This document shows positions 46,396 through 54,216 of a DNA stretch of 64,000 bases, piece after piece. Origin of the DNA: Amycolatopsis camponoti (GTDB lineage: Bacteria > Actinomycetota > Actinomycetes > Mycobacteriales > Pseudonocardiaceae). Within the stretch, counting starts at the first letter, position 1; the number at the start of each line of letters is the position of its first letter. The stretch spans positions 2,398,501-2,462,500 of the forward strand of contig NZ_CABVGP010000001.1 of assembly GCF_902497555.1 (NCBI RefSeq), read 5' to 3'. Below the pieces are notes generated by a model, which was not told the origin of the DNA, searched no databases, and was given only the letters and a program-made list of their open reading frames with translations. Position numbers and translations under genes: made by a program.

Positions 46396-47436
46396 ATGTC
46401 GCTCACCCTCGACAGCTACCGGCTGCTGGGCCGTTCCGGGCTGCGGGTTTCCCCGCTCGCGCTGGGCACGGCGACCTTCGGCACCGAGTGGGGCTGGGGC
46501 GCCGAGAAGTCCGAGGCCCGCAAGCTGTTCGACACCTACGTCGAGCGTGGCGGCAACTTCATCGACACCGCGAACACGTACACGAACGGCAGTGCCGAGC
46601 GCCAGCTGGGCGAGTTCGCCCGCGACCGCCGCGAGAGCCTGGTGCTGGCCACGAAGTACACGACGCTGCGCCGGCCCGGCGACCCGAACTCCGCGGGCTC
46701 GCACCGCAAGAGCCTGTTCGCGTCGGTGGAAGCCAGCCTGCGGCAGCTGGGCACGGACTACCTCGACCTGCTGTACCTGCACGTGTGGGACTTCGCGACG
46801 CCGGTCGAGGAGATCCTGCGCGGCCTCGACGACCTGGTCCGCCGGGGCAAGGTCCTGTACGTGGCGATGTCCAACGTCCCGGCCTGGGAGATCTCGCGCA
46901 TGCAGGCGATCGCCGACCTGCGCGGCTGGTCGCCGCTGGTCGGGCTGCAGGTCGAGTACAACCTGGTCAACCGGGCCGCGGAGCGCGACCTGATCCCGAT
47001 GGCGCGGGCGATGGGGCTGGGCGTGACGCCGTATTCGCCGCTGGCGGGTGGGGTGCTGACGGGCAAGTACCGCACCGCTCCCGCCGCGGGGACCCGGGCG
47101 AGCTTCAACGCCGGGCTGGGCGTGGTCACCGAACGGAACCTGGCCATCGCCGACGTCGTGGCGGAGGTCGCGGTGGAGCTGGGCCACACGCCCGCCCAGG
47201 TCGCGCTGGCCTGGACCCTGCGGAACCCGGGCGTGACGGCGCCGATCGTCGGTGCCCGGACTCCGGAGCAGCTGGAGGGCAACCTGGGCGCGCTGGCGGT
47301 CGAGTTCACCGCGGCCCAGCTGACGCGCCTCGACGAGGCGAGCGCGATCGACCTCGGCTATCCGCACGATCTGCTGGCCGGGGACCACATCCGCGCGGTG
47401 ATGCGCGGGGAGCTGAAGCTCGAAGCCCGCCGCTGA
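46396..47436 (+). CDS. Aldo/keto reductase
   Basis: A 346-residue NADPH-dependent enzyme. It has the N-terminal LGRSGLRVSPLALGTATFG, the catalytic tyrosine region NFIDTANTYTNGSAERQLGEF (with Asp and Tyr), the catalytic lysine in LATKYTT, and the histidine in YLHVWDFATPVEE. The C-terminal cofactor loop includes GARTPEQLEGN. Such enzymes reduce aldehydes and ketones. ATG 46396 has AAGGAGG six bases upstream. It is divergent from an MmyB-like regulator, the standard arrangement by which that regulator controls an oxidoreductase. A strong hairpin follows. Substrate unknown. Confidence 0.93.
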   Translation: MSLTLDSYRLLGRSGLRVSPLALGTATFGTEWGWGAEKSEARKLFDTYVERGGNFIDTANTYTNGSAERQLGEFARDRRESLVLATKYTTLRRPGDPNSAGSHRKSLFASVEASLRQLGTDYLDLLYLHVWDFATPVEEILRGLDDLVRRGKVLYVAMSNVPAWEISRMQAIADLRGWSPLVGLQVEYNLVNRAAERDLIPMARAMGLGVTPYSPLAGGVLTGKYRTAPAAGTRASFNAGLGVVTERNLAIADVVAEVAVELGHTPAQVALAWTLRNPGVTAPIVGARTPEQLEGNLGALAVEFTAAQLTRLDEASAIDLGYPHDLLAGDHIRAVMRGELKLEARR

Positions 47437-47440
47437 CCGC

Positions 47441-47475
47441 CGGCCGGGTGCCGGGACGACGCCGGCACCCGGCCG
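47441..47475 (+). terminator. Hairpin terminator after the aldo/keto reductase
   Basis: CGGCCGGGTGCCGG pairs perfectly with CCGGCACCCGGCCG (14 bp) around a 7-base loop, five bases after the stop codon. It is the strongest simple terminator in the window. The remaining space to 47700 shows no convincing gene. Confidence 0.8.
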
Positions 47476-47706
47476 TCCCCCGCTGTCGTGGGCATGGGGA
47501 CCGGCATCGAGGCCGTGGCCGACATGCCACCCGCCGGTCTCCTGCCGTGCGAAAGCTCGTCCGGCGGTCGGTCGACACCCCGGCGCGCCCGGCGGTTTCG
47601 GTGTGCCGCCGACGGGCCGGTGGTCTGAACCGCTCGCCGTGACCCCTGAACCGGTCGGCGACACGCCGGACCAATCCGGAACCCCACCCGGGTCCGAAGC
47701 GTCATA

Positions 47707-47722
47707 GTGTTGTAAGTAACAC
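47707..47722. promoter_or_regulatory. Palindrome upstream of the cysteine-rich small protein
   Basis: GTGTT-GTAAGT-AACAC is an inverted repeat in an A+T-richer stretch about 60-70 bases before GTG 47780. TAGTGT within it could be a -10 element, and another candidate (GACTATAC) lies at 47743-47750. Confidence 0.4.
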
Positions 47723-47779
47723 AATCGGCCCAACGGGCGAATGACTATACGTAGCAAGTACGCAGAGGAAGGCAGTCCG

Positions 47780-48037
47780 GTGTCCGGTTCAGGAGTCGAG
47801 CTCACCCACCGAGCGATGGCGATGCTGAAGGCAGTGGCAGCAGGCCGTGCGCAGATGTCCTGCAGCTGCGAGCCCGACCTCTTCATCGACGGATTCGCCT
47901 GTTGCGATCAGATGACGGCCCACGCGCTGGCGCACGGTGGCTACCTGCGTCCCGCCGTCGAGGCCGCCGCCGGGCGCGTCCCGGCCGAGCTGACCGAGGC
48001 CGGGCGCGCCGCGCTGGAGATCACCGCCGCCGCCTGA
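47780..48037 (+). CDS. Small cysteine-rich protein of unknown function
   Basis: An 85-residue acidic-to-neutral protein starting VSGSGVELTHRAMAMLKAV. Its centre carries four cysteines: CSC, then 12 residues later CC, in the pattern MSCSCEPDLFIDG-FACCDQM. The C-terminal half is helical (HGGYLRPAVEAAAGRVP). GTG 47780 has AGGAAGG seven bases upstream; an ATG at 47741 would add 13 residues. The paired cysteines suggest metal or Fe-S binding, or redox function, but the family is not recognised. It stands between the aldo/keto reductase terminator and the methionine aminopeptidase gene, in the opposite direction to the latter. Confidence 0.7.
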   Translation: MSGSGVELTHRAMAMLKAVAAGRAQMSCSCEPDLFIDGFACCDQMTAHALAHGGYLRPAVEAAAGRVPAELTEAGRAALEITAAA

Positions 48038-48074
48038 GCGCCCGCGCGCGTGTCACGCAGTGTCGTGGACTCGC

Positions 48075-48857
48075 TCATGTGTTCGATTCCGATTCCCGCC
48101 GGGTCAAGACCAGGGCATCGCCGTCGGTGATGGCGACCGTGTGCTCGGAATGGGCCGTGCGGGAGCCGTCGGCCGAACGGATGGTCCAGCCGTCGGGGTC
48201 GAAGACGATCCGGTCGGTGGTTCGGGCGAACCAGGGCTCGAGCGCGAGCGTCAGGCCCGGCTTGAGCTTCATCCCGCGCCCGGCCGTGCCCGTGTTGGAG
48301 ACGTGCAGGTCCTCGTGCATGGTCCGGCCGATGCCGTGCCCGCCGAACTGGGTGTTGACCGGGTAGCCGTAGTCGCGGGCCACGGCCCCGATCGCCGCCG
48401 AAATGTCGCCCAGCCGGTTGCCGGCCAGGGCCACCCCGATCGCCGCCTCCAGCGCTTCTTCGGTGGCGCGGATGATCCGCAGGTCCTCCTCGGCGGGGGT
48501 GCCGACGATGACCGTGCGCGCCGAGTCGGCCGCCCACCCGTCGATGGTGACCGCGAGGTCGGCGGTGAGCACGTCGCCGTCGCGCAGCACGTAGTCGTGC
48601 GGCAGGCCGTGCAGGACGGCGTCGTTGACCGACAGGCAGATGACGTTGCGGAACGGGCCCTCGCCGAACGACGGCGCGTAGTCCCAGTAGCACGACTCCG
48701 CCCCGCGGCGCTTGATCATGCCGCGCACGTGGTGCTCCAGGTCCATGAGGTTGACGCCCACGTCGGCGAGCTCGCCGACCTCCGAGAGCACCTCGGCGAC
48801 GAAGCGCCCCGTCACGTGCATGCGCTCGATCTCCGCACGCGTCTTCAGTTCGATCAC
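48075..48857 (-). CDS. map: Type I methionine aminopeptidase
   Basis: A 260-residue enzyme that removes the N-terminal methionine of new proteins. It has the pita-bread fold with the full metal set: the two Asp of LTADLAVTIDGW-ADSARTV, the His of GGHGIGRTMHEDLHV, the Glu of LALEPWF, and the last Glu of AHSEHTVAITD. Start is GTG 48857 with GAGGG five bases upstream. It is a stand-alone copy not next to secY or infA, so it may be a second, specialised aminopeptidase. Two repeated palindromes (48882-48928) upstream show dedicated transcriptional control. Confidence 0.93.
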   Translation of the reverse strand: MIELKTRAEIERMHVTGRFVAEVLSEVGELADVGVNLMDLEHHVRGMIKRRGAESCYWDYAPSFGEGPFRNVICLSVNDAVLHGLPHDYVLRDGDVLTADLAVTIDGWAADSARTVIVGTPAEEDLRIIRATEEALEAAIGVALAGNRLGDISAAIGAVARDYGYPVNTQFGGHGIGRTMHEDLHVSNTGTAGRGMKLKPGLTLALEPWFARTTDRIVFDPDGWTIRSADGSRTAHSEHTVAITDGDALVLTRRESESNT

Positions 48858-48881
48858 GAAACCCTCGCGTCCCCCGTTGTC

Positions 48882-48928
48882 GGTATAGTTATACCGGAAC
48901 CGTAGCACGGCTCCGGTATAGAAATACC
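48882..48928. promoter_or_regulatory. Two matching operator palindromes upstream of map
   Basis: GGTATAGTTATACC at 48882-48895 (a perfect CGGTATA-GT-TATACCG palindrome when extended by one base at each side) and GGTATAGAAATACC at 48915-48928 share 12 of 14 bases. Their centres are 33 bases apart, close to three helical turns, which favours two regulator dimers on the same face of the DNA. The nearer palindrome is 25 bases before the start codon. Confidence 0.6.
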
Positions 48929-48989
48929 AGGCGGGACCGGCTGCCCGCCGGAGCGCCCGGAAGGCCGTCCGACCTGGCAGGCTTGAGCC

Positions 48990-50771
48990 ATGGCGGAACC
49001 CCCACCAGCGGCGGACGACGAAGCGACGGTCTTCCTCCCCAGCGACCTGCGCGGCGCCCACTGGCCGACCCGCGACCCCGACGTCTCCCGGCGGCCCTAC
49101 GACGAGTTCGCCACCCAGATCGTCGCGCGGCCGCCCGCCTCGCCCGTCAGCGCCGGCCGCGGCGAGGGCGCCGGCTCGTCGCTGGCCCGCTCCAGCGGCC
49201 GGATGGCCGTCGCCTCGACCGTCAGCCGGATCACCGGGTTCGTCGCGAAGCTGCTGCTGGCCGCCGTCGTCGGGACCGGGGTCGTCAACGACTCCTTCAC
49301 CGTCGCGAACACCCTGCCCAACATCGTCTTCGAGCTGCTCTTCGGCGGCGTGCTCGCGAGCGTCGTCGTGCCGCTGCTCGTCCGCTCCCAGGACGACCCG
49401 GACGGCGGCCGCGCCTACACCCAGCGGCTCATCACGATGGCGCTGGTGCTGCTCACCGTCGGCACGGCCGTCGCGGTGGCGATCGCGCCGCTGTTCACCG
49501 CGCTCTACGTCGACAAATCGTCCGCGACGGCCAATTCGGGGCTCACCACCGCCCTGGCGTACCTGCTGCTGCCGCAGATCCTGTTCTACGGCCTCTTCGC
49601 GCTGCTTTCGGCGATCCTCAACGCGCAGAACGTCTTCGGCCCGCCGGCCTGGGCGCCGGTGCTGAACAACGTCGTCGTCACCGCCACGCTCGTCCTGTTC
49701 GCCGTCGTGCCGGGGGAGCTGACGCTCGACCCGGTCCGGATGGGCGACCCGAAGCTGCTGGTCCTCGGCCTCGGCACCACGCTCGGCATCGTCGTGCAGG
49801 CCGCGGTGCTGGTCCCGGCGTTGCTGCGCACCGGGTTCCGGTTCCGCTGGCGCTGGGGCTTCGACCCGCGGATCAAGGAGTTCGGCGGGCTCGCCGCGTG
49901 GATCCTCGGCTACGTCGTGGTCAGCCACGTCGGGTTCGTCGTCACCACCCGCGTGCTGACCCACGGGACCAGCGGCGGCGTCACGGCCTACAGCTACGCG
50001 TCCCTGCTCTTCCAGCTCCCGTACGGCATTCTCGGCGTCTCGCTGCTGACCGCGCTGATGCCGCGGATGAGCCGCGCGGCCGCCGACGGCGACACGGCCT
50101 CGCTCGTCGGCGACCTTTCGCTCGCTTCCCGCATCTCGACGGTCTTGTTCGTGCCGATCTCCGCCGTGCTGGCGGTGGTCGGCACGCCGGTCGGCATCGC
50201 GATCTTCACCTGGGGCCGCGGCACCCTCGGCGACGCCGAGCGGCTCGGCCAGACCCTGGCCGTCTCCGCCGTCGGGCTGCTGCCCTTCGCGCTGGTCATG
50301 TTGCAGCTGCGGGTGTTCTACGCGATGAAGGACGCTCGCACGCCCACGCTGATCATGCTCGTGATGACCGCGGTGAAGATCCCGCTGCTGCTGCTCTGCC
50401 GCGGGCTGCTCGACGGCGAGCACATCGTCCTCGGCGTGATGCTCGTGAACGGCGCCGGGTTCGTCGTCGGCGCCGTCCTCGGCCAGGTCTGGCTCTGGGT
50501 CCGGCTCGGGCACCTGCGCAGCAAGCGATCCCTGCGGGTCGGGATGATCACCCTCTCCGTCAGCGCCCTCGGCGTCGGCGCCGCGGTGCTCGCCGGCTAC
50601 GCGGTGCCCGGTTCGCTCGGCGTGATCGCCGCGGCCTGGGTGAAACTGCCGGTCCAGACCTTGCTCGGGATGGCCGTCCCGTTCGGCTTGCTGGCACTGC
50701 TGAGGCTCCCGGAGTTCACTCCGGTGACCCGGCGCGCGGGCGCTCTCCTGCGTCGCTTCGCCTCTCGTTGA
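48990..50771 (+). CDS. murJ: Lipid II flippase MurJ
   Basis: A 593-residue membrane protein of the MurJ/MviN family that flips lipid II across the membrane for peptidoglycan synthesis. A 70-residue cytoplasmic N-terminal segment precedes about fourteen membrane helices. Family parts include ARSSGRMAVASTVSRITGFVAK, NDSFTVANTLPNIVFELLFGG, QILFYGLFALLSAILNAQNVFGPPAWAPVLNN and GITAYSYAS-like VTAYSYASLLFQLPYGILGVSLLTALMP. It lacks the C-terminal pseudokinase of the mycobacterial protein. The next gene, a Pro/Thr-rich membrane protein, is 127 bases downstream. It is divergent from map. Confidence 0.92.
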   Translation: MAEPPPAADDEATVFLPSDLRGAHWPTRDPDVSRRPYDEFATQIVARPPASPVSAGRGEGAGSSLARSSGRMAVASTVSRITGFVAKLLLAAVVGTGVVNDSFTVANTLPNIVFELLFGGVLASVVVPLLVRSQDDPDGGRAYTQRLITMALVLLTVGTAVAVAIAPLFTALYVDKSSATANSGLTTALAYLLLPQILFYGLFALLSAILNAQNVFGPPAWAPVLNNVVVTATLVLFAVVPGELTLDPVRMGDPKLLVLGLGTTLGIVVQAAVLVPALLRTGFRFRWRWGFDPRIKEFGGLAAWILGYVVVSHVGFVVTTRVLTHGTSGGVTAYSYASLLFQLPYGILGVSLLTALMPRMSRAAADGDTASLVGDLSLASRISTVLFVPISAVLAVVGTPVGIAIFTWGRGTLGDAERLGQTLAVSAVGLLPFALVMLQLRVFYAMKDARTPTLIMLVMTAVKIPLLLLCRGLLDGEHIVLGVMLVNGAGFVVGAVLGQVWLWVRLGHLRSKRSLRVGMITLSVSALGVGAAVLAGYAVPGSLGVIAAAWVKLPVQTLLGMAVPFGLLALLRLPEFTPVTRRAGALLRRFASR

Positions 50772-50898
50772 CGACTACGGCCGGGAGCGTGATCCGGATG
50801 TCTCGAAACGGTAACGAGACCGCTGCGATCAGCGCGTTTACTTTTGCCGCGCGGCTTTCTACGATCCATCCGGATCAGCGATGGGGCGGAGGTCGTGC

Positions 50899-51384
50899 AT
50901 GACGCGCAGGGCGCGCAGGCGGCGGGACCGGGTCACGGTCGACGAACTGCTGCGAGAGGCCGGGGCGCGACCGCGGAAACCCGGTTCGCGCTCGGCCGAG
51001 GTGGCCGCCCGGCGTGATCCCGACGCCGAGCCGCACGGCGCCGCGGGCCGGATCGCGCTGGCGTCGGCGGTGATCGTGGTGCTCGGCGGGCTCGTGCTCG
51101 CCCTGGCGACGCGCACCGAACCCGCCCCGGGGTCCCGGCAGTTCCCGCAGCTGCAGCCGGCCACCGGCGTCCCCACCGCGACCTCGACCGCGATCGCCGT
51201 GCCGACGCGGACGACGACACCGTCGCCGGTGGTCATGCACGCGCGCCAGACGCCGACCCCCACGCCGACGGTGACGGTCGACCTGCCGCCGTCACCCACG
51301 ACGACCGTCACCCTCCCGACGTTCACCCCGGACTACCGGTGCTACCCCTACGGCTGCCGTCGCGACGGGACCCCGGTGCGCTGA
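50899..51384 (+). CDS. Single-pass membrane protein with Pro/Thr-rich exterior tail
   Basis: A 161-residue protein. Residues 1-50 are basic and cytoplasmic (RRARRRRDRVTVDELLREAG), followed by one membrane helix (about 52-72, IALASAVIVVLGGLVLALAT) and an extracytoplasmic tail rich in Thr, Pro and Val (TPTPTPTVTV), ending with a cysteine pair in YRCYPYGC. ATG 50899 has GGAGG seven bases upstream; another in-frame ATG at 50881 is less well served. No domain is recognised. Its last 37 bases overlap the converging permease gene. It follows murJ, so a cell-envelope role is possible. Confidence 0.7.
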   Translation: MTRRARRRRDRVTVDELLREAGARPRKPGSRSAEVAARRDPDAEPHGAAGRIALASAVIVVLGGLVLALATRTEPAPGSRQFPQLQPATGVPTATSTAIAVPTRTTTPSPVVMHARQTPTPTPTVTVDLPPSPTTTVTLPTFTPDYRCYPYGCRRDGTPVR

Positions 51385-52721
51385 CGCCGCAGCAGCAGGT
51401 AGGTCCCGGCGGCGAGCACGAACCCGGCGGCGAACGTCAGGTCGCCGGTGCCGGGCACCGCTTTCGGGATCGGCGCGGTGTAGACCGCCTGGTTCGCGAA
51501 CAGCCCGACGGAGACCACCAGCCCGACGAGGAACGCGGTGAAGCCGGCGACGTTGCGGTGGTGCCGGTCGGCGAGCAGCTCGCCGAACTCCGTGCCGCGG
51601 CGCAGGTGCTGGTCGGCCAGCAGCACGCCGAGCCACGGCCCGATCCAGTAGGCGATGACCAGCAGGAAGTTCTCGTACGCGTGCCCGGCGTCGGCCAGCC
51701 CCAGCCACGCCAGCACGAACCCGACGACGCCGAACGCGAGCGCGACGGCGGCCCGGCGCCAGGCCAGCGGCAGGCGGATCCCGAGGGTGAGGAAGGCGAG
51801 CGCGCCGGAGTAGACGTTGAGGACGTTCGCGGCGACGGCGCCGAGCGTGATCGCCAGCAGCGTCGCGGCGGCGAGGAACCCGGGCAGGTGCCCGGTGAAC
51901 GCCGTCGTGGGGTTGTCGTCGGCCGCGCCGGCGATGGTCGCCGAGGCGGCGCCGACGAGCATCAGGATCGTGGTCGAGAGGAACAGGCCGCCGCCGGCGT
52001 AGAGGCCGATCGCGCGCGGGGACGCGGTCTTCGGCAGGTAGCGCGTGTAGTCGGCGGCGTAGGGGTTCCAGCCGGCGGTGTAGCCGAACGCGGTGCCGAC
52101 GGCCAGGAGGAACCCGCCCACGCTGCCGGAATTGGTGGTGGCGCCCGCCTTCCCGAAGACGACGACGCTCGCGGCGGCGAACACGACGGCGAGGACGACG
52201 AAGACGTACTTCTCGTACGCCTGGACGAGGTTGTGCCCGAAGAACGCGATGACGATCTGCAGCGCGACGACGAGCACGAGGCAGGCGACGGTGGGCAGGC
52301 CGGTGAGGGCGGCGAGCGCGAAGGCCCCGCTGACGCTGTTGACGGCGAACCAGCCGACGCCGGCCATGACCGACATGAGCGCGGCGGGCACCAGGTTCCC
52401 GCGGTAGCCGAACGCGGCCCGCCCGAGCACCATCTGCGGCACGCCGTAACGCGGCCCGCGGGCACTCAGGACGCCGTGCGCGGCGGCGCCGAGCCCGTTG
52501 CCGACGACGGCGGCGAGCGCGGCCTGCGTGAAGGAGAGCCCGAACGCGGTGACGGCGAGGACGCCGACGAAGATCGTCGCGAACTCGAGGTTGGGGGACG
52601 CCCACGTCCAGGCCAGCTGCCGTGGCCGTCCGTGGCGGTCGGAATCGGCGACGGGCTCGACCCCGCCGGGTTCGACGGCCACCAGCTTGGCGCCGTAGCC
52701 GGGCTCTTCGGGGTTCGTCAT
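51348..52721 (-). CDS. NCS1-family cytosine/purine-type permease
   Basis: A 457-residue permease with about twelve membrane segments. NCS1 features include LEFATIFVGVLAVTAFGLSF, GPRYGVPQMVLGRAAFGYRGN in the first third, GWFAVNSVSGAFAL, NPYAADYTRYLPKTASPRAI, and LVIAYWIGPWLGVLLADQHLR. Such transporters import cytosine, hypoxanthine, allantoin or thiamine precursors with a cation. A nucleoside/cytosine-type deaminase gene lies 4.4 kb away (57151-57609), which may be a coincidence. Its 3' end overlaps the converging membrane-protein gene by 37 bases. Confidence 0.88.
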   Translation of the reverse strand: MTNPEEPGYGAKLVAVEPGGVEPVADSDRHGRPRQLAWTWASPNLEFATIFVGVLAVTAFGLSFTQAALAAVVGNGLGAAAHGVLSARGPRYGVPQMVLGRAAFGYRGNLVPAALMSVMAGVGWFAVNSVSGAFALAALTGLPTVACLVLVVALQIVIAFFGHNLVQAYEKYVFVVLAVVFAAASVVVFGKAGATTNSGSVGGFLLAVGTAFGYTAGWNPYAADYTRYLPKTASPRAIGLYAGGGLFLSTTILMLVGAASATIAGAADDNPTTAFTGHLPGFLAAATLLAITLGAVAANVLNVYSGALAFLTLGIRLPLAWRRAAVALAFGVVGFVLAWLGLADAGHAYENFLLVIAYWIGPWLGVLLADQHLRRGTEFGELLADRHHRNVAGFTAFLVGLVVSVGLFANQAVYTAPIPKAVPGTGDLTFAAGFVLAAGTYLLLRRQRTGVPSRRQP

Positions 52722-52798
52722 GCGAGGACGGTAGGTGACGAAGATTGCGGCGGTGTGACGGAAACCGTCCCGGTCACCGGAAACCCCGCGAAGACCCC

Positions 52799-52822
52799 CT
52801 CACCGGCCCCGATGCCGGTGAG
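52799..52822. terminator. Hairpin terminator downstream of the chitinase gene
   Basis: CTCACCGGC and GCCGGTGAG form a perfect 9-bp stem with loop CCCGAT. It lies 35 bases after the chitinase stop (minus strand). Confidence 0.7.
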
Positions 52823-52856
52823 AGGGCCTTCGACAGCCCCACTACGGGATCAGGGG

Positions 52857-53918
52857 TCAGCCGGCGTACCCGGCGACGATCTTCGTGAAGGCGTACTTGT
52901 CCTGCGAGATGCCGCTGCACTCGCCGCCACCGCTGCAGTCGCGGTTGGTGGCCCAGAACGTGAAGCGGGCCAGGTGGTGGCTCGTCGCGTAGCCGCGGAT
53001 GGAGTTGAAGTTCGCGACCGTGACCGTCTCGCCCGCGTTGTCGGTCTTGCCGTTCATCGAGGAGAGGCCGCTGTGCCGGTAGGCGGTGTCGTCGTTCCAG
53101 CCGAACGTGGTCTTGAGCTGGTTCTTCAGCCCGTCGACCGCGGACTTCGTGTGCGCGGCCATGTCGCCGCCGCTGGAGAAGTCGAACGGCATGACCGACC
53201 AGACGTCGACCGGGGCGCCGATCGCCTTGGCCTGGTTGATCAGGCGCTTGCCCCACGAGTCGGGGCCGGTCGTGGTGGTGCCGATGGTGATGACGACCTT
53301 CAGGTTCGGGTTCTTCTGCTTGGTCAGCTTGACCGCGTTGAGGATGCGGTCCTGCACCGTGTTGTTCTGGAACTCGTCGGTGTTCTCGATGTCGAGGTCG
53401 ATCGCCTTGAGGCCGTAGGCGTCGATCACCTTCTGGTACGCGCCGGCCAGCGCCGAGGCCGACGTGCACTTCGAGCCCAGCTTGGTGCCGGACCAGCCGC
53501 CGAACGAGGGGATCACGTCCCCGCCCGCGTTGCGGATGTTCTGGATCATCGTCTTGTCCGAGCCGGTCAGCGAACGGCTGCCGTCCCACTTCGGGTTGCA
53601 GGTGCCGTCGGACAGGACGAACGCGAGGGTAAACGCTTTCACGCCGGTGGCGGACATCGCCGCGGTCGGGCTGGTCTGCCCGCCCCACTGGTACAGGTAC
53701 GGCGATGCGAGCACCGGGTCGACCGCGGCCATGGCCTGCGGGGCGAGGCCGACCGCCGTCGCCATCGCGGCTCCGGCCGCGACCGCGAGGGTGACCAGAC
53801 GGTGCAGGGATTTCGCCGATCCGGCCAAAAGCAGGCCGCCCCTCGCGCGACGAGTAACCGTCGCAACGAAGTGGTTCGGCCGTGACTGTGGGCGGATCGG
53901 CGATGAACGATGCAGCAT
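52857..53918 (-). CDS. Secreted family 18 glycoside hydrolase (chitinase)
   Basis: A 353-residue enzyme. The N terminus is unusually long (about 20 polar residues) before the hydrophobic core LVTLAVAAGAAMATAVGL and cleavage after QAMA. The GH18 barrel shows VIPSFGGWSGT (the SxGG motif) and AIDLDIENTDE, where the catalytic acid is Glu178 of the DxDxE sequence. VITIGTTTTGPDS and WSVMPFDFSSGG complete the active-site strands. There is no carbohydrate-binding module. It would cut chitin outside the cell. A DasR-like site at 54004-54019 and GGAGG before the ATG fit GlcNAc-controlled expression. Confidence 0.9.
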   Translation of the reverse strand: MLHRSSPIRPQSRPNHFVATVTRRARGGLLLAGSAKSLHRLVTLAVAAGAAMATAVGLAPQAMAAVDPVLASPYLYQWGGQTSPTAAMSATGVKAFTLAFVLSDGTCNPKWDGSRSLTGSDKTMIQNIRNAGGDVIPSFGGWSGTKLGSKCTSASALAGAYQKVIDAYGLKAIDLDIENTDEFQNNTVQDRILNAVKLTKQKNPNLKVVITIGTTTTGPDSWGKRLINQAKAIGAPVDVWSVMPFDFSSGGDMAAHTKSAVDGLKNQLKTTFGWNDDTAYRHSGLSSMNGKTDNAGETVTVANFNSIRGYATSHHLARFTFWATNRDCSGGGECSGISQDKYAFTKIVAGYAG

Positions 53919-54003
53919 GGGGGTCCTCCAAACGTGGTGGATGGAGCACCTCCGGTTTGAGGCGGCGGGATCATCCCGGGAGGAGCATTGCGTGCCACCA
54001 CAC

Positions 54004-54019
54004 AGTGGACTAGACCAAT
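54004..54019. promoter_or_regulatory. DasR-responsive element (dre) upstream of the chitinase gene
   Basis: On the minus strand ATTGGTCTAGTCCACT matches the dre consensus (A-C/G-TGGTCTAGACCA-C/G-T) at 14 of 16 positions. It lies 86-101 bases upstream of the chitinase start, overlapping the spacer after a TTGACA box at 54031-54026. DasR is the GntR repressor of chitin and GlcNAc genes, released by glucosamine-6-phosphate. Confidence 0.75.
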
Positions 54020-54216
54020 GTTGTATGTCAACCCTCCGAGGGTCGGAAATATGACTTACTGTGCGCGGACGGCTACATCTTCTGGGTCCGGGCCCCGGAC
54101 CCCAGCCGGGGGGCAAGCCCGCCTGGACCCTCCAAAGATCCCTGGTGAGCGGCGGCGACGTGAGATTCCCCTGAAGGCGGAGTGACAGCGCGCCGCATTC
54201 CGGCTACTTTGCCGAA

